64,000 nt of DNA, taken from Mugil cephalus. Lineage: Eukaryota > Chordata > Actinopteri > Mugiliformes > Mugilidae. Where the stretch lies: NCBI RefSeq assembly GCF_022458985.1, contig NC_061774.1, forward strand, positions 18,322,697 to 18,386,696. The letters are read 5' to 3'. Made by a program: the position numbers and the translations under genes. The notes below the pieces were generated by a model that saw nothing but the letters and a program-made list of their open reading frames with translations, had not been told where the DNA came from and did not search any database. Positions 1 through 13,045 of the stretch are shown here, piece after piece. Position 1 is the stretch's first letter. Each line of letters begins with the position of its first letter.

Positions 1-3000
1 TAACACCTTTCTGAGCTAAGCTTTACATCTTTGTGATCTGACTTAGAAACTGGATTTAGAAGCACCCCACACTAAGAGGCAAGTCAACAGTGATTAAGCC
101 TCAGACTTGTTCAATACGTCTGTGTAAAGTCTGTCTGCGCCGGCTCGGGTTGAAGGAGGTTGAATTTTTCTGTGCTCGTCCAGTCACTGGGTGAGGAAAA
201 GCATTTGGGACCAATCGCAGTGCCGTTGCTTGTGGTTTCCGTCGCCTTGATGAGGTGCACGTCTGGCCACACTTTACCAGTGGCTTGTTTGACGCAAATG
301 TGCAAAGTATTCTTTACATACTTAAATAATGCTAACTTGTTCAATAATTTTTTTAAAAATTACAACAAGTAAAGCTTAAAAGTCAAAGCCTAAACTTTGT
401 TCCAAATCCACTGTGCTGAAACAACAACAACAACAAAGCGGATGATTTTTCTGAACGCAATATACATGCAGTCCTGGGGGAGAATGGTGTTAAGTATTAC
501 TTTAGCACTTCAGTGGTCAGTACACACATCAAGACTCACAGTTCGAAGCTTCGCTTATCCCATTAGCTGTTGATTTATTAATGTAATGCGCTTGTGTTGC
601 TCTGTAAATGAAAACGTATGAAGTTATGATGAGTTATTATCCTAGCCGGAGCTTTATTGGTCGCCGCACATCTCTGTGGTGTTGACGGTCACTCTGGGAC
701 TGACTGAAAGAGACAGTCAATCAGACAGACAGAGCCTGTTAGTCCGGTACGCCCGAGATTAACTGTCTCCGTTTGAGATATGCGCTCCCACATTGTTGCG
801 GGAGCCAAAAAGTTACTCTGCTGCCAGTCCGCTTGAAGTGAGGGCAAAGCCGGCGCACGCAGCCTCGCATAGCGTCCTCTGTTTCCCAACTGTCCGTCTC
901 GGCGGACGGAGGCCTTGCGCGGAAGATAGATGGAGGTGGTAAACAGGTGCTGTAGACAGAAGGAACAGGAGAGCGGGAGGCGCGGTGAGGGGGAGATGAA
1001 TGGCAGTACACATCGTCTCGGACAGAATGACAGATGAGGGGATTATGTAGCAGGGCTACTTTCCACTGTGATCAAAGTTAGGGAGCCTCCCCTCGCTACC
1101 CAGGTAGAACCCCATCCAATCAGTCTGGTGGATGGGGTCAAAAACTAGAGAGCAGGAAGTACCCTCTGTTTCAGTGTAATATTTCACTCAATAGTCAAAA
1201 ATTGGCCACTTAAATCCCACCGCTGCAAAGCAATACTCCTATTGCTGTTTCCATTTCCTTGAAAAAGAGCAATTCTTTGAAATGGGAAGACATTTTCCAT
1301 TCTACCAGTCAATGGATGGGAGCTGCAAGTGGGCAATCTCTTTCGCTTCTCATTTTCATTGTCAAAGTTCTCTTGAAAGACACTCATATCTCTGTCGGAA
1401 CATCCGTAACTCTAAATTTCAGCCGTATTCTCGCCGGCAGGCACAATGCACATTTAGCTGGCACGCAAATCGAATTTGCCAAGACAGTCACGTCACCTGA
1501 AAGGGAATTACCGAAGCCACGGCAAAATTTGGTTTAATGCATTGATTTGAGTGTGCGGCTCTTGACGCGAGCGTGCACGTACGAGTGCACGTGCAGGTGA
1601 ATCAGTGTGTGAAGCGTGCAGGTGTGATTGCAATTCTGTTAAAAAAAAAAAAAAAAAAAAAACACGGTGTGAAGTAAACCCCGAATAATGGATTCAGCCC
1701 CAGTAAGAGTAATCAGTGAACCCTGAGCTCAGCCCATTGAAGTTTAATAACATTCTGAATGTCAGAACACATGACAGCACAGAAACATAATCCCCTCCAG
1801 AGAGAGGCCTTAAGCTAACTCTATCTCTCTCACTCTCCATCCCCTTTACCTCTCTCTCCCACTCTCTCTGTCAGAGGCTGTATACACACACATCAACACT
1901 GGTAAAGCCTTTTTCAGATTAGCTGGTGTGATTTAAACAGCATTTAAAGGGAAGTAAATAAGAGAGAGTTCCAGCTGAACGGAGTTCACATGTCCCTGCA
2001 GGCTTTTGTCACTTTATCACATTCAGGTCCTCTCTGTTTGGTAATTGGACTGAAAGTTACACCTTTGTGGCATCTTCATGCCACGAAGCTTTATGTGTGG
2101 CGTCGAGTTTTGCATTTTGGGGGTTATTTCCGTCTTTGTAATCACCACTTGTTGATCATTGCCGTTTTGAAATGCTGATTTTCATTAAGATTCAAGCTGA
2201 ACTGAGAAAAGAGAGAGAGAGTATTATCAGGTGGCCAGAAACAGGTCCTCATGAATAATAATGCTTTGTCTGCTGGATGTTTAAACGAGCAACTTCCTAA
2301 GACGGTGATATGGCAGTGCTGTGTGTCAGGTGTCTTTTAATTTAAGTGGCCTGAAAAGTTTCCTCCATACACACATTAAAAAACATAAAACAAACAAAAA
2401 ATCCACACAAAAACTCTTGGCACTTTTAAAAATATCCTCATTGCAATTTCAGAATATGAGAAATATCTTTAATTTTATATTTATCTATGTCAGTGTTTAG
2501 TTACATACTCTGAATACTGGACCAAGCTCAAGTGGAAACCTATAGGGCTGAGGCTGTATAAACATGGACAATGCATCCCCTCTGATATTGATGACCCAAG
2601 CACACTTCCTCCAGACTCACTTGAGTTTTTGTTTGATTAATACTATGCTCTGCTGTATCCCCACCAGTTACAAAGTAATTATACACTGTACTAATTTAAA
2701 AGAAAAAAAAAAAAACTAAAATAAATTTTCCCAACCCTCACGCAGTTGACTTGGCAACCAGTAGTGATTGTGATGTCACATCCTGTTTCCATAGCATTAA
2801 ATAATAAACTAAAATGAAACTTTTCCAAAATGTTTCCATCCAGTTTACACTCGAGTATGCATCACCACTATTTTAACGACCTAAAATGAGAGGAACTATC
2901 CTCACATAAAAAAAAAAAATGTGTATTTTAGTGTTTCAGTTCCATCCACTAACATGAAGGAGGTGGAGCTTATGAGCTAAACTGCAGCCGGTCCATGTTG

Positions 3001-3159
3001 TGTATGTGGATGTGCAAATGCGGATGTGTCAAAAAACTGCAGTTCCTCAAACAGGAACTGGATTTAATAAGGCAAATAGATACAAACCCCAGATGAAACA
3101 ATGAGTAGCTTCTCCTTTCTTAAACAACAATATTTAAAGATACATCCTGTGGTAATGGA
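1..3159. other. intergenic; no gene recognised
   Basis: No reading frame here looks like a protein or is flanked by convincing splice sites. A CpG-richer patch lies at about 830-930 and includes the short hairpin CCGTC..GACGG near 893. There are poly-A tracts at 1640-1661 and 2702. The patch could be a promoter or first exon of a gene to the left, but nothing proves it. Confidence 0.5.
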
Positions 3160-4010
3160 AAAGATGTTAGTCTGTTTGAGAAGGGTCAAATCATTGGTGT
3201 GCATCAAGCAGAATGATATATAATGAAAGAAAAATATCTAAAATTGTTCAAGAACTGTCCAACGCATTTTTAAAAACTACAAGGATAGTGGAGAACTATC
3301 TTCAAGGAAGAAATGTGGTCAGAAAAATTTCCTGTCTGATCGTGATCGGCCATCACTTAGATTTTTGGGGAAATCAAATCGAAGTTAAAAAAAAAACAAA
3401 CAGTAGAACTCAGGGCTATGTTTAAGGGAATGGGACTGAACAGCTGTGTAGTCTTAAGAAAACCACTAATCATCGAGACTCACCAGTATAAAAAGGCCTC
3501 AGTCTGCTAGGCAGCATTAAAGATTGGACTCTGGAGCAATGGAAGAAGGTCTAGGTTCAGCAACATTATTCCCAAAGAATGAGGTCAGCTGACTACCTGA
3601 ATACACTGAATGACCAGGTTTTTCCATCTTCCCTGAAGTCACTTGCCTATTCCAAGACTATAGTGCCAAGATTCATGGAGCTCAAATTGTGAAAGAGTGG
3701 TTCAAGGAGCATGAGGCATCATTTTCACACATGGATTGGCCACCACAGAGTCCAGACCTGAACCCCACTGAGAATCTTTGGGATGTGCTGTAGGAGGCTT
3801 TGCACAATGGTCAGACTCTCCCATCATCAATACAAAGATCTTGATGAAAAATTAATCCAACACTGGATGGAAATAAGTCTTACGACATTGCAGAGACTTC
3901 TCATTGAAACATTGCCACAGCGAATGCTGCTGTAATCAACCTCACCTGTTTAAATCATACCGCCTAAAGTTATAAGTTATGAATAATTAAAAGTGTTCTG
4001 AATAACAAGT
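3160..4010 (+). mobile_element. decayed Tc1-like transposase fragment
   Basis: The plus strand carries pieces of a common fish Tc1 family in order: GAGAAGGGTCAAATCATTGG (3178), AACTGTCCAACGCATTTTT (3252), GGACTGAACAGCTGTGTAG (3432), GATTGGACTCTGGAGCAATG (3522) and the catalytic block TGGCCACCACAGAGTCCAG (3737, translating WPPQSPD, then LNPTENLWDVL). The centre, between the ATGGAAGAAGG and GTCTAGGTTCAGCAAC blocks, is deleted. I could not find inverted ends. Confidence 0.85.
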
Positions 4011-4309
4011 GGGTTCTGTCTCATATCTGAGATTGTCTGTCTGCTTAGGTGTCATCCCCCAGCTCACCTCACGTTCCACCTCTTTATCTGTTGTTGAATT
4101 AGCTTGGAGTTAGAGTTGGGCAGAGTCAGGCCCAGCCAAGATGGTGACGGCCAGAGCCAGAGCCCAAACTAAGCCTAAAAATATCAGAAATCGTATCGGT
4201 GGTGCCACATCATCTATGACCAGCACTGGCTTCCAAACAACTCGGCTCAGACTTGACTCTACAGAGTGAAACTCAAGGGAAAAAGATGAAAAAACACATT
4301 TTTGATTGA

Positions 4310-4505
4310 CATTACTTACATTTTATTTTAATTTTAATTTTTAAACTCACTCTTTTAAAGTCTCTCTCTTATCAGTTCAGCTGTATTTTCTTTTATTTTA
4401 ATCTTATTTATTTATTTGTTACTTGTGGTTCTTAAGAGTGTTTGTTTTATGTGCAACTAAGCTACTGTGACCAAGCAATTTCCCTTGTGGATCATTAAAG
4501 TCTCG
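4310..4505 (+). mobile_element. retroposon 3' end
   Basis: AT-rich stretch ending AAGCAATTTCCCTTGTGGAT and CATTAAAGTCTCGTC. The phrase AATTTCCC..TG.GGATCA(T/A)TAAAGT is the usual 3' terminus of fish LINE copies. Confidence 0.55.
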
Positions 4506-5474
4506 TCTATTTAGTGATGACAAACTGATTTGTCCACCAGGCCGATGTACATTTTACTTCTCCAGATACACACTTAGCAGATTTAAAAAGAAAAACTGTT
4601 TCGCTGTTGTGTCATAGTCTGTTTTCTGCGTATCGTGCCCTAATGTTGCATTAACATGTGACATTTCCAGGAAACCTAAATTAAAACTACTATTATATTC
4701 ATGTACACATGCTGATTTGCATAATGGAGCTCAAAGCCAGTGGTTGATTGTCATTAAACATAGAACATGCAAATACAGTTTACACAGGAAGAAAACCATT
4801 GTGAAATCATCATCATATGATGATGCTTGTAAGTGAATGTCTCATTATCATGAGTGTGCGTCAGTTCAGGGCTCAAAAGCCTCTTTATCGTCTTCCCCTA
4901 TCCGTCTTCGTCTGTGCCGCCTCACTCTCTCACATCTATCACATCTTCTCTCCACACTACCCCCATTTCCACGTTTTCTCACTGTCCCCCTCTAATCTGT
5001 AAAACCGCACATTTGGCTCGGCACAGAGAGTGATGAGAGGAAATGTCACATTCCACTGCAAGCAGCGGACCATCACACTGGAATGTCAATTGGCCCGACT
5101 GGCGTCGTGGTGGAGGGATGGGGAGAGATGGAGGGATGAATGGGCAGAGGAGTGGAGGATGACAGGAGCAGCCCTGTTCCATTGTGTGTTTTTTAAAGAC
5201 ATGGCGTTTTTTGATGATTATTCTAATCCCACCAAGGACCTCTCAGCCCGAACTGGGTGCCTTATCTGCCCTCCACAGTCATTCTCTCATTAAAACACAA
5301 TCACAGGCCACCAACTCTAATAAACCTCCAACTTCCTCTTTGAAAGACGAGGGTGGGCGGGTGGTTTGAGGGGTGAAAATGCAGATTACAGTAGGACTGA
5401 CTGCCAGTTCCTCTGTATGTGGCACAGGGAACAGGAATCCTGGTTCTAATCACTTCTGGTGCAAAAAAAAGGCC

Positions 5475-5655
<181 letters not shown>

Positions 5656-6649
5656 CTGCGATTGAAAAGGTCACTCTTTAATAAAAACTATTGGGATTAT
5701 AGAGTGCCCAGCAGGATTTGGCCTGTGTGTACCTTGTTTTTGGTTGCCTCTGAGAAATGACTTGGAACACACTTTTGAAGTCCCTGCTCTTGGGGCAGGT
5801 GCTCCACAGTTAACGGTAAGCCAAACACTTGCAGGCACTGACGCTGCTGGCTGCAGTTCTTTTTTTGACTACTGTAACCCACCCCCTGTCCCTCACACAC
5901 ACAACACAAATACATACTCTAGACTGGGTTTTAAACCCCTCACCAGTGAATATATCGACCCCTGCAGCCTCGCTTGATATGACGGTGTCCTCAGATATTC
6001 AACAAATCAATCAGCCCAACATCCAGACAAGACGTTGGACAGTTCAGCTGATAACAAACAAGGGATGGTTACAATAAAGTATTGATTTTGCGAAGTAGCT
6101 CTGAAACTACAGCTGTCTAACTGTGGACTGTGGATGAAAAAGTTAAAAAGTTAATGCAGATCGGTGTACATGACTTCCCACAGGCAGAACAAAATGTACA
6201 CATTGAACTTGTCGCTGCCCTCTGGTGAACAAACCAATGGGAAGTCAGCACTGTTCTTTTTTTAATTAACTAAACCTAGATTGGCCCAGTCCCAATCTCC
6301 ACCCTAAGGCCTAATCGATCTCTCACCGCCTTAACTGTGTGTGCAGCCGTAGCGCTTAAGAGTGAGAGGGTTCATGAGGGTTCAAAATGGTATAAAAAGG
6401 AGGGAAACCATTGCTGCACACATAAGTGCTCTAAAAAAAGCCGAAGGAAAGAAAGACTGCATAGGGCATTACCCTCTGCAAGTGTCTTTGGCTGGTGCAT
6501 GGGTTTAATGCGTCTACCCAGTCACACCTGAGAAGGTGTGGATATAGGACATGGTTGAGGAGGTCTGAGAAAACAGTTGCAGAGGCACCCTGTGTCTTAC
6601 CTGCGGCCTTTTATCATTTTTTATTATTATTAAATAAATCTTTTTTTTT

Positions 6650-7312
6650 TTTTTTAGTAACTCTGACGTTGGTCTCCACGCTTCTCGTGCTGGTTTATAA
6701 CATGGTACCAAGTAATACCAAGGCTAATGTCCCAATGCCAGTACTGATATCGATACTTTTACTTGTGTCTACTTGTGTATATGAAAATGATGACTTTTAC
6801 AATGAACATTTGTGAATGTAATTATGAAAAATCCATTTTATTTTAATCGTCGCTCTGACCTCGATATAATTCTGTTTGGACCAGACAGAGTGGTCTTCAA
6901 GTTAGAACTTCACAGAACTTGAACTTTGACAACAAAGGTCACGTTCTGCATTCTCTATCCTATCATGTTTTTGTTCAGAAACAACACCGTGTTGACATGA
7001 TCTACTTGTATATGCCTGTGATGGGCACTGTGAGGTATTTTAACTACATATACCTGGATATTGCCTGTCTCTCTTCCATCATAGAGGTCTGTCTCAAGTG
7101 TGGGAGGCATTTCCCTGCACCCCCTCTCTCTCTCATGCTTTTTCCTTCCTTTTTTTCAGAATTGATTACAGATTCTGTCTCATAAAACTATTAATATGTC
7201 TTGTGAAAGCGGACCCGGTATCAATATTTTGATGTGAAAATCGATTCTAAGAAACCACACATCCAGATCGGAAGTATCGGATATTTCTGGATCGATACGC
7301 ACATCCCTATTA
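6650..7312. mobile_element. decayed DNA-element remnant
   Basis: The right part (ATATTTCTGGATCGATACGC, then ACATCCCTAT to 7310) and the internal AAGTAATACCAAGGC / GATATCGATACTTTT pattern resemble a fish repeat family ending in AGGGATGTGCGTATCGAT. The left boundary is not clear. No usable reading frame. Confidence 0.4.
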
Positions 7313-9275
7313 GGCGCTTACAAGATGTGATGTTAATGTAACAACGTTTACACATTTCAACAAACTACCAAAAATGTGAAAAACTCTTCACGTAACCTAA
7401 ATCTATGCAGATATTTAAGTAAGACTCTCAACTAGTTCTTCAAATGGTAACTAGAGGCTGAGTCTGCAAGTGTGTCGGCTTCCATTGATTTCACTATCAA
7501 AATGCCCAGAAAACAGTTTTGGTCTTCGTAGCTTATTTCCCCATTCATAGCAGCAGTTTGAAGTACTTATCTAAGAAGCATTCACCAATTTAATTATGTC
7601 AAGACCAAAATGTATGCATACTTTTGGTGTGGCAGTCTGCCTAGATGTCACTAGCTCACCTGAGTTCAGTCATGCTCCCTCTCTTTGACCATTTTGGAAT
7701 TGGCCGTAAGTTAGGCGGAATCAAGCTTGGCCAAGATGCTTCAGAATCCACTAATAGCTGTTTTAAAAGATCGTTAATGGTGGGAAGACAAATTCTATGA
7801 GTATGTGGACTGAGACATGAAATGAGGTGCAACTCAACATTTGACAACATACGGTTGCAACACATTTGCAGAACTCTAATGTGTGCCAATATATTATATC
7901 GGTCTAGCTCAAGTATGTTGAAGTTCAAAAAAATACATAGTAGCACAGATGGTGTGGCCCACAAATAGCTCTGATGAAGCAAAGGACTGAAGTAACTACA
8001 TGAAGAACTGTAGCATGTTCGCCTAAATATTTGAAACAACCTACCTGCCACTGTAAAAGTTCAAGTAAAACTGGAGTTTCAATGGCAGACGGTCGTTACA
8101 CTCAGTATTACGTTGGTTTAGTCCTCCTTTGTTTACTGCGCTGTATGAGGTTAATTGATGAATAAAGGACGATGCATGGCTTTATTCTTGAAAGCGTTCT
8201 AATTTTACTTTTAGTGCCCAACAGTTTTGCACTCGACTGGCAATGTAATTAAAACTTTGCTTGGCTGTGATCCCAAGAAAAATTAGGCACATCAAAGCGC
8301 AGAACGGGGAAAAAAAAAAAAGTTGTGCTCGGAGAAGCAAGCTACTTCTGTCGGCTAAATAATGACACGATAAACAAAGCCATTGTTTCCCAGCAGCGAC
8401 GATTATGCAAATGTTGGTAATGATTAGACACAAGTGCAGGAAGAATGTTTACACGCACGGGTGTGAAATGGGAGCGTCAAGACGGTGGATGTTGGTAAAA
8501 CATCTGGAGATGGAGCCGTGCGCTCTCCTTCAAAAGCCTGAACACGCGGCTGATATGATGCCGTGGCTCCTTTATGACTCACATTGGAGCTCCGCAATGC
8601 ACCACCTCTCCTATCAGTTTACTTCCTCTAGCCCTTTTCTCAATCAAAAAGTCTTCCCTCAATTATATCCGACAGGAAACTGCAAATCAATAAAGACCGT
8701 CTGGCAGCTTTTAAAGAATGCAGAAGATGTAAGTGTGAACCTGTTAGAAATCATTTTGTAATGTCCCATTTATCATCTGCGCTAATGTAACTATGATATT
8801 TATCTCCAGTCCAGCTCCTCCACACATCCTCCCTATAAATTTGAAAAAGGAGGCAACCCACTCTTAGCTTAATTGCTTCGAGAAAAACTCGGAGGCTGCC
8901 GTTCCTGTTTGGTTGTGCCGTCCCTCGGGCCGTGGCCGCTGCTTGCATGTCAGAGGCTTCGGCACTGTACCCTTTTGCGTCCAGATGCGGCTAAGAGATG
9001 TAAGGAGGCGAATTTATGGAAATAATATGCATTAAAAAAGATGAGAGAGGAGCCAAAGTCAGTGCAGGCGGCTGTCATTGGTAGTGATTCAGAGGTCTAT
9101 GAGGCCTCTCACTTTGTTCCTAAATTATTCATGCAATCTGTCAATGCTGCTGTCTAGGCAGACTCCTCTCCCCATGTGTTCAATGATGACAGAAATCCTG
9201 CGCTATGTTCATTCCTATCTTCTGCAAATCCCTCACCGAAGAGACGCACCACACTCGCAAAGCTCCGGCACATGC

Positions 9276-9276
<1 letters not shown>
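7313..9276. other. intergenic; candidate conserved non-coding sequence
   Basis: No coding gene. Two complex, repeat-free stretches, 8200-8420 (ACTGGCAATGTAATTAAAAC and surroundings) and 8970-9170 (GGCGAATTTATGGAAATAAT, TTAAATTATTCATGC-type homeobox-like cores), have the look of vertebrate regulatory DNA. Conservation cannot be tested from one sequence. Confidence 0.3.

Positions 9277-9316
<40 letters not shown>
9277..9316. repeat. (TG)n microsatellite
   Basis: About 20 perfect TG units. Confidence 0.95.
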
Positions 9317-9317
<1 letters not shown>

Positions 9318-9399
9318 ATACGAGTGCATGCTCCCATTCAGTAATGATAGCAGTGCTCGGATGTCTCCTGTTGTGATTTTCCAGTAACTTGGAGAATCT

Positions 9400-11532
9400 T
9401 TTTCTCATCTTCGAGCGTTGCCTTATGTGTCCGTAAGTGTTTCCTTATGCAAAGCAGATACGCAAAAACACGCTGCGCTGGATGAATATTCATCCGCAAG
9501 TGTGCGCGGGGACACGGGCTGCGCCCGGTGCTTACACGCCCAAAAAGGGAAGAGCCTCCTCGGAAAATGGTTCTGCGGGAGCTCGACTGTGGACGCCCCT
9601 CGGATGTTGAAGAGGACGTACCGCTGAAGGCTTTCAGTCGAACATCCTCCCAGAGTTCCCCTCCGCCCCACGATAAAACTCTTCAAGTCAAAAACAAAGG
9701 CTTTGGGGGGGGAATAAAAGTTAAACGTCCTCCAATGAATATTCACACCGAGTGCACTGCGGTCAGCTGTCAGGATGAAGTATATGCAGCGCTCCGGCTT
9801 CACGCCCGCTGTGTTGTGAGAGCAACCGCACCGCTCGAACGGCAACAGATGCGACCGTGTGTCACGGTGATCTAGGCCGCTGTCGCTCTGCATTAGGAGT
9901 GATCACGTATCATCTGTCAGCGGTGGACACGTGGACTTCCTAACTAAAGAAATACTGATAGATGGGTAAGAGATTCTGACCTGTTTAAACAACGGAGAGA
10001 CTCTTTGTTCCTGTATGATTAAGTGTGAGGTAAAGATTGAGTCTGGGTTGGGTACACACACACTAATTAATGGATGTGTGCGAATGGAGAGACAGAAAGT
10101 GATATAAGCTCACACACAAATACACACACACACTCTTTTAATATTGTCCCTGAATGAACACACAGGGCGCCTGTGTCTGACCATGATCTAATTAAGAAAC
10201 GCCCAGTGAGCAGAATATCACTGTAACGGTAACCAAGGCTGACCGCTCTGCCTCCATGACAACCGAACATCAGAATCTGAGAAACTCCCTGCGCTCAGTG
10301 ATGCTGTGATGCTTCATGTCATAGCGGTTAGTCATTGTCTTCAGGGTGCCACGTCTGTGCCAAAACTCATACCCTTGAAAACGTTTTTCTTTCTTTTCCT
10401 TCCTTTCTTTCTCCATCAAATATGACATTTTTCCCAGCCCTTGTTGTTGTTGCACATTGTTCCTTTGTCACAGGACTCGCTGTAACGATAAGACCCGGAG
10501 GCTCGGCACTAAATGTGATCTCATCCACTGACAGCTTTTCCCTTCTGCCGTTTCCATTCAGGTGTTTCCTTATCTACCGGAGACACCTTTGCTTTGCAAC
10601 AACAAACCCAAATCCAAAATTCACCGGAGGCGAGCGTGCTGCGCACGCAACGGCGCCGTCGACGACTTGCCACAGGTGAAACGATGACCCCTTAGGGGCT
10701 GAGATCGAACGGGCTGATAGAAATGATTCGTGGAAAACGTGGTTAATCGTCAAATTGGACTGTCCTCGCAATCAGTCTCCTCACATCTCGGTTACCTCCC
10801 TGAATTCCTTCTTCGTGCCTACTTCACTGGTCTTGCAACGGGCTGTAGATAGCTGCCATTTGACACGTTTCAGATTATTCAGAGGTGATCTCTCCCATAT
10901 CTCCAAACTTCCTGTCATCCTTTCTTTAAGCAGAAATATCTGTCTTTTGCCCTCTCTAAATGTTAAGCCAGCAGTCTGACTTGTCAGCGTGAGGACTTTT
11001 AATGTGTCCCGTTGGTGTGCTGGTTTAAACATCTGTTTTATCTTTTGGAGGGTAGTGTCTCATTGGGATTTAGGGCTTTTTTTTTTTTTTTTATTTTAAG
11101 AGAAGCTGCCAGATTTGACAGGAAACCAGGTTGGTGTTAATTTTGAGGGACCGAAGCAAAACCGTAAATCTGACTGATGCGAAATTTGGACTATAAGCAG
11201 AAAATTCCCTGGGTAACGGAGGAAAACTGCAATTGGGTGACGATATCTAGCTCGAAATCATGATCAGACACCCTTATATACTTTATATACTGCATCATCT
11301 TGTACCATCTGTTCATGTCAGAGTGTTTGATGTCGACGCAGACAGATGCTACGTTCACACTACAAGCAACAAAGTTACAAAAGTGCCAAGTGTGTCACGG
11401 TTTCTCGACGCAGTGTTGCTACAGCCTGCAATGACATTGTTATTTGGTCATCAAATTAGTTCAAGTGAATTTTATGTATACATTTGTCCTCTCGCTTTAT
11501 AGAGCCAGAAATCCCCAGAGCGAGCGCTAAAA
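9400..11532. other. intergenic with a CpG-rich patch at 9470-9880
   Basis: The patch has many CpGs and frames open on both strands without protein-like features, so it may be an unlinked promoter or enhancer. The remainder to 11532 shows only T- and A-rich tracts (for example poly-T at 11079). Confidence 0.35.
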
Positions 11533-12022
11533 CAGGGGTGTCAAACGTACGGCCCGCAGGCCAAAACCGGGCCACGAGAGGGTCCTATCTGGCCTGCGAC
11601 ATGAATCAGCCCCGCCCCCTATTGTGACTGTGTCAATCCCAACGCTGCATATTACACACTGACTCTGTCAGGTTCCCCTAATCACAAAAAAAACATTTAC
11701 CTATGTTTAAAACTGTCAGTCTGTCAATTATTTTCTTTATCTCTGATTATATATATACAATTACTTTCTTGACTTTTATTTTCTTGACTTTTAACTCTAA
11801 ACATAGCTAAATACTAACATACTAAAATATGTTGGATTTTTGTTAATGTGTATTTAAAGAAATTTATATATAAAAATGTCTACTCAACCAAAGATTTTGC
11901 AACCCCCTTGCAGTACCTAGGGGATCCGCGGCCCCCCTGTTGAAGACCTATGTTGTAAATGGTATAGACACATACACCGGGGCGTATGTGGCCCCTGAAC
12001 TAAAATGAGTTTGACACCCCTG
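11533..12022. mobile_element. hAT-like miniature element with a second hAT fragment inside
   Basis: CAGGGGTGTCAAAC at 11533 is inverted at 12009-12022 (GTTTGACACCCCTG, within AATGAGTTTGACACCCCTG). These are the ends of a common fish hAT family. Inside, 11890-11955 is the reverse of the ends of a different repeat (CCTGTTGAAGACCTATG) that also occurs at 22763. No 8-bp duplication remains visible. Confidence 0.75.
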
Positions 12023-12658
12023 TACTACAGTGGCGAGGATGAACTAGGGAACTGCTTGAGGCTGGTAGAGAGACATTTTAAAAAGAAAAAAAAAAAGAGA
12101 GAGAAGGGAAGAGAAGTGGAGACGAGAGCTACAGGAGGACGCAGATTAATTCATGTGTCTGGATAAAGCCTACATACAGCAGATAAACACGATACACACA
12201 CAAGATATACAGTAGGCGATGAATGATGCATGAGAAATGACAGAGGCATTAAACTATATCAGTGACAATAGTGGTTTGATTACAGGTGAGTTGCCTGGCA
12301 TAATGTACAAATACTGTAAGTAAGGTATCACAAGGAGGTTGGAGAATTATGCAAGGCTTTTATACACTTGTTCTGAAATGCATATGGAAATCCATATCCA
12401 CAGTAGCTGGCACCTTCTGCCAAGCTGCATTATTTTTGTTACTGTTGCAGGAAGTAAAGGAGGGTAAAGTTGAATGTATCGCTCCATGCCCACCACGCAG
12501 TGGCAACGGCCCGGCGTCCAGTTCAAACAATTTATGTTTTCAACCGTGATCCGAACACATCTTATTCATCTTATTGCCATCTGCTTGAGGTCGACCTGGT
12601 AGAGACAGAAATAGAGAGAGCAGAGAGCAGCAGGAGGAGCTAGGTAAACATCTGTCAT

Positions 12659-13045
12659 ATACACCGATCAGGCATAAAATTATGACCACCTTCCTAATGT
12701 ATTGTAGGACTCATCAGAGAATGGACATGGGTCTTCTGAGGGTGTCCTGTGGTGTCTTGCAACAGAATGTTGTTAGTGGGGGGCTTTGGGTCCTATGGGA
12801 TGAGGGGAGGGGCCTCTGGATCATCCCACAGATACTTGATCAGTTTGGGATCTAGTGAATTTGGAGGCCAAGTCAACACCTCGTGCTGTTTTTCTTTTTT
12901 AGTTGATCCTAAACCGTTTTTGTGCGTATGTCTGTGTCAGGCTGCATCCCGCGGGGAATGACTGCTGCCATCAAGATGTGTCATTGCTATGGTGTGGGGG
13001 TGCCTGGTCTGGTCTAGGTGGGTGGTACATGTCCAAGTAACACTG
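12659..13045 (+). mobile_element. Tc1-derived miniature element, family A copy 1
   Basis: Left end ATACACCGATCAGGCATAAA (12659), then TATGACCACCTTCCTAAT. The internal GAATTTGGAGGCCAAGTCAA (12858) is shared with the copies at 43.1 and 60.3 kb. The right inverted end is not recognisable. About 390 bp, no coding capacity. Confidence 0.8.

Noticed and set aside
9423..9893. 156-codon minus-strand frame in a CpG-rich patch
   Set aside because: No motif recognised; both strands are open. Kept only as a possible regulatory patch.
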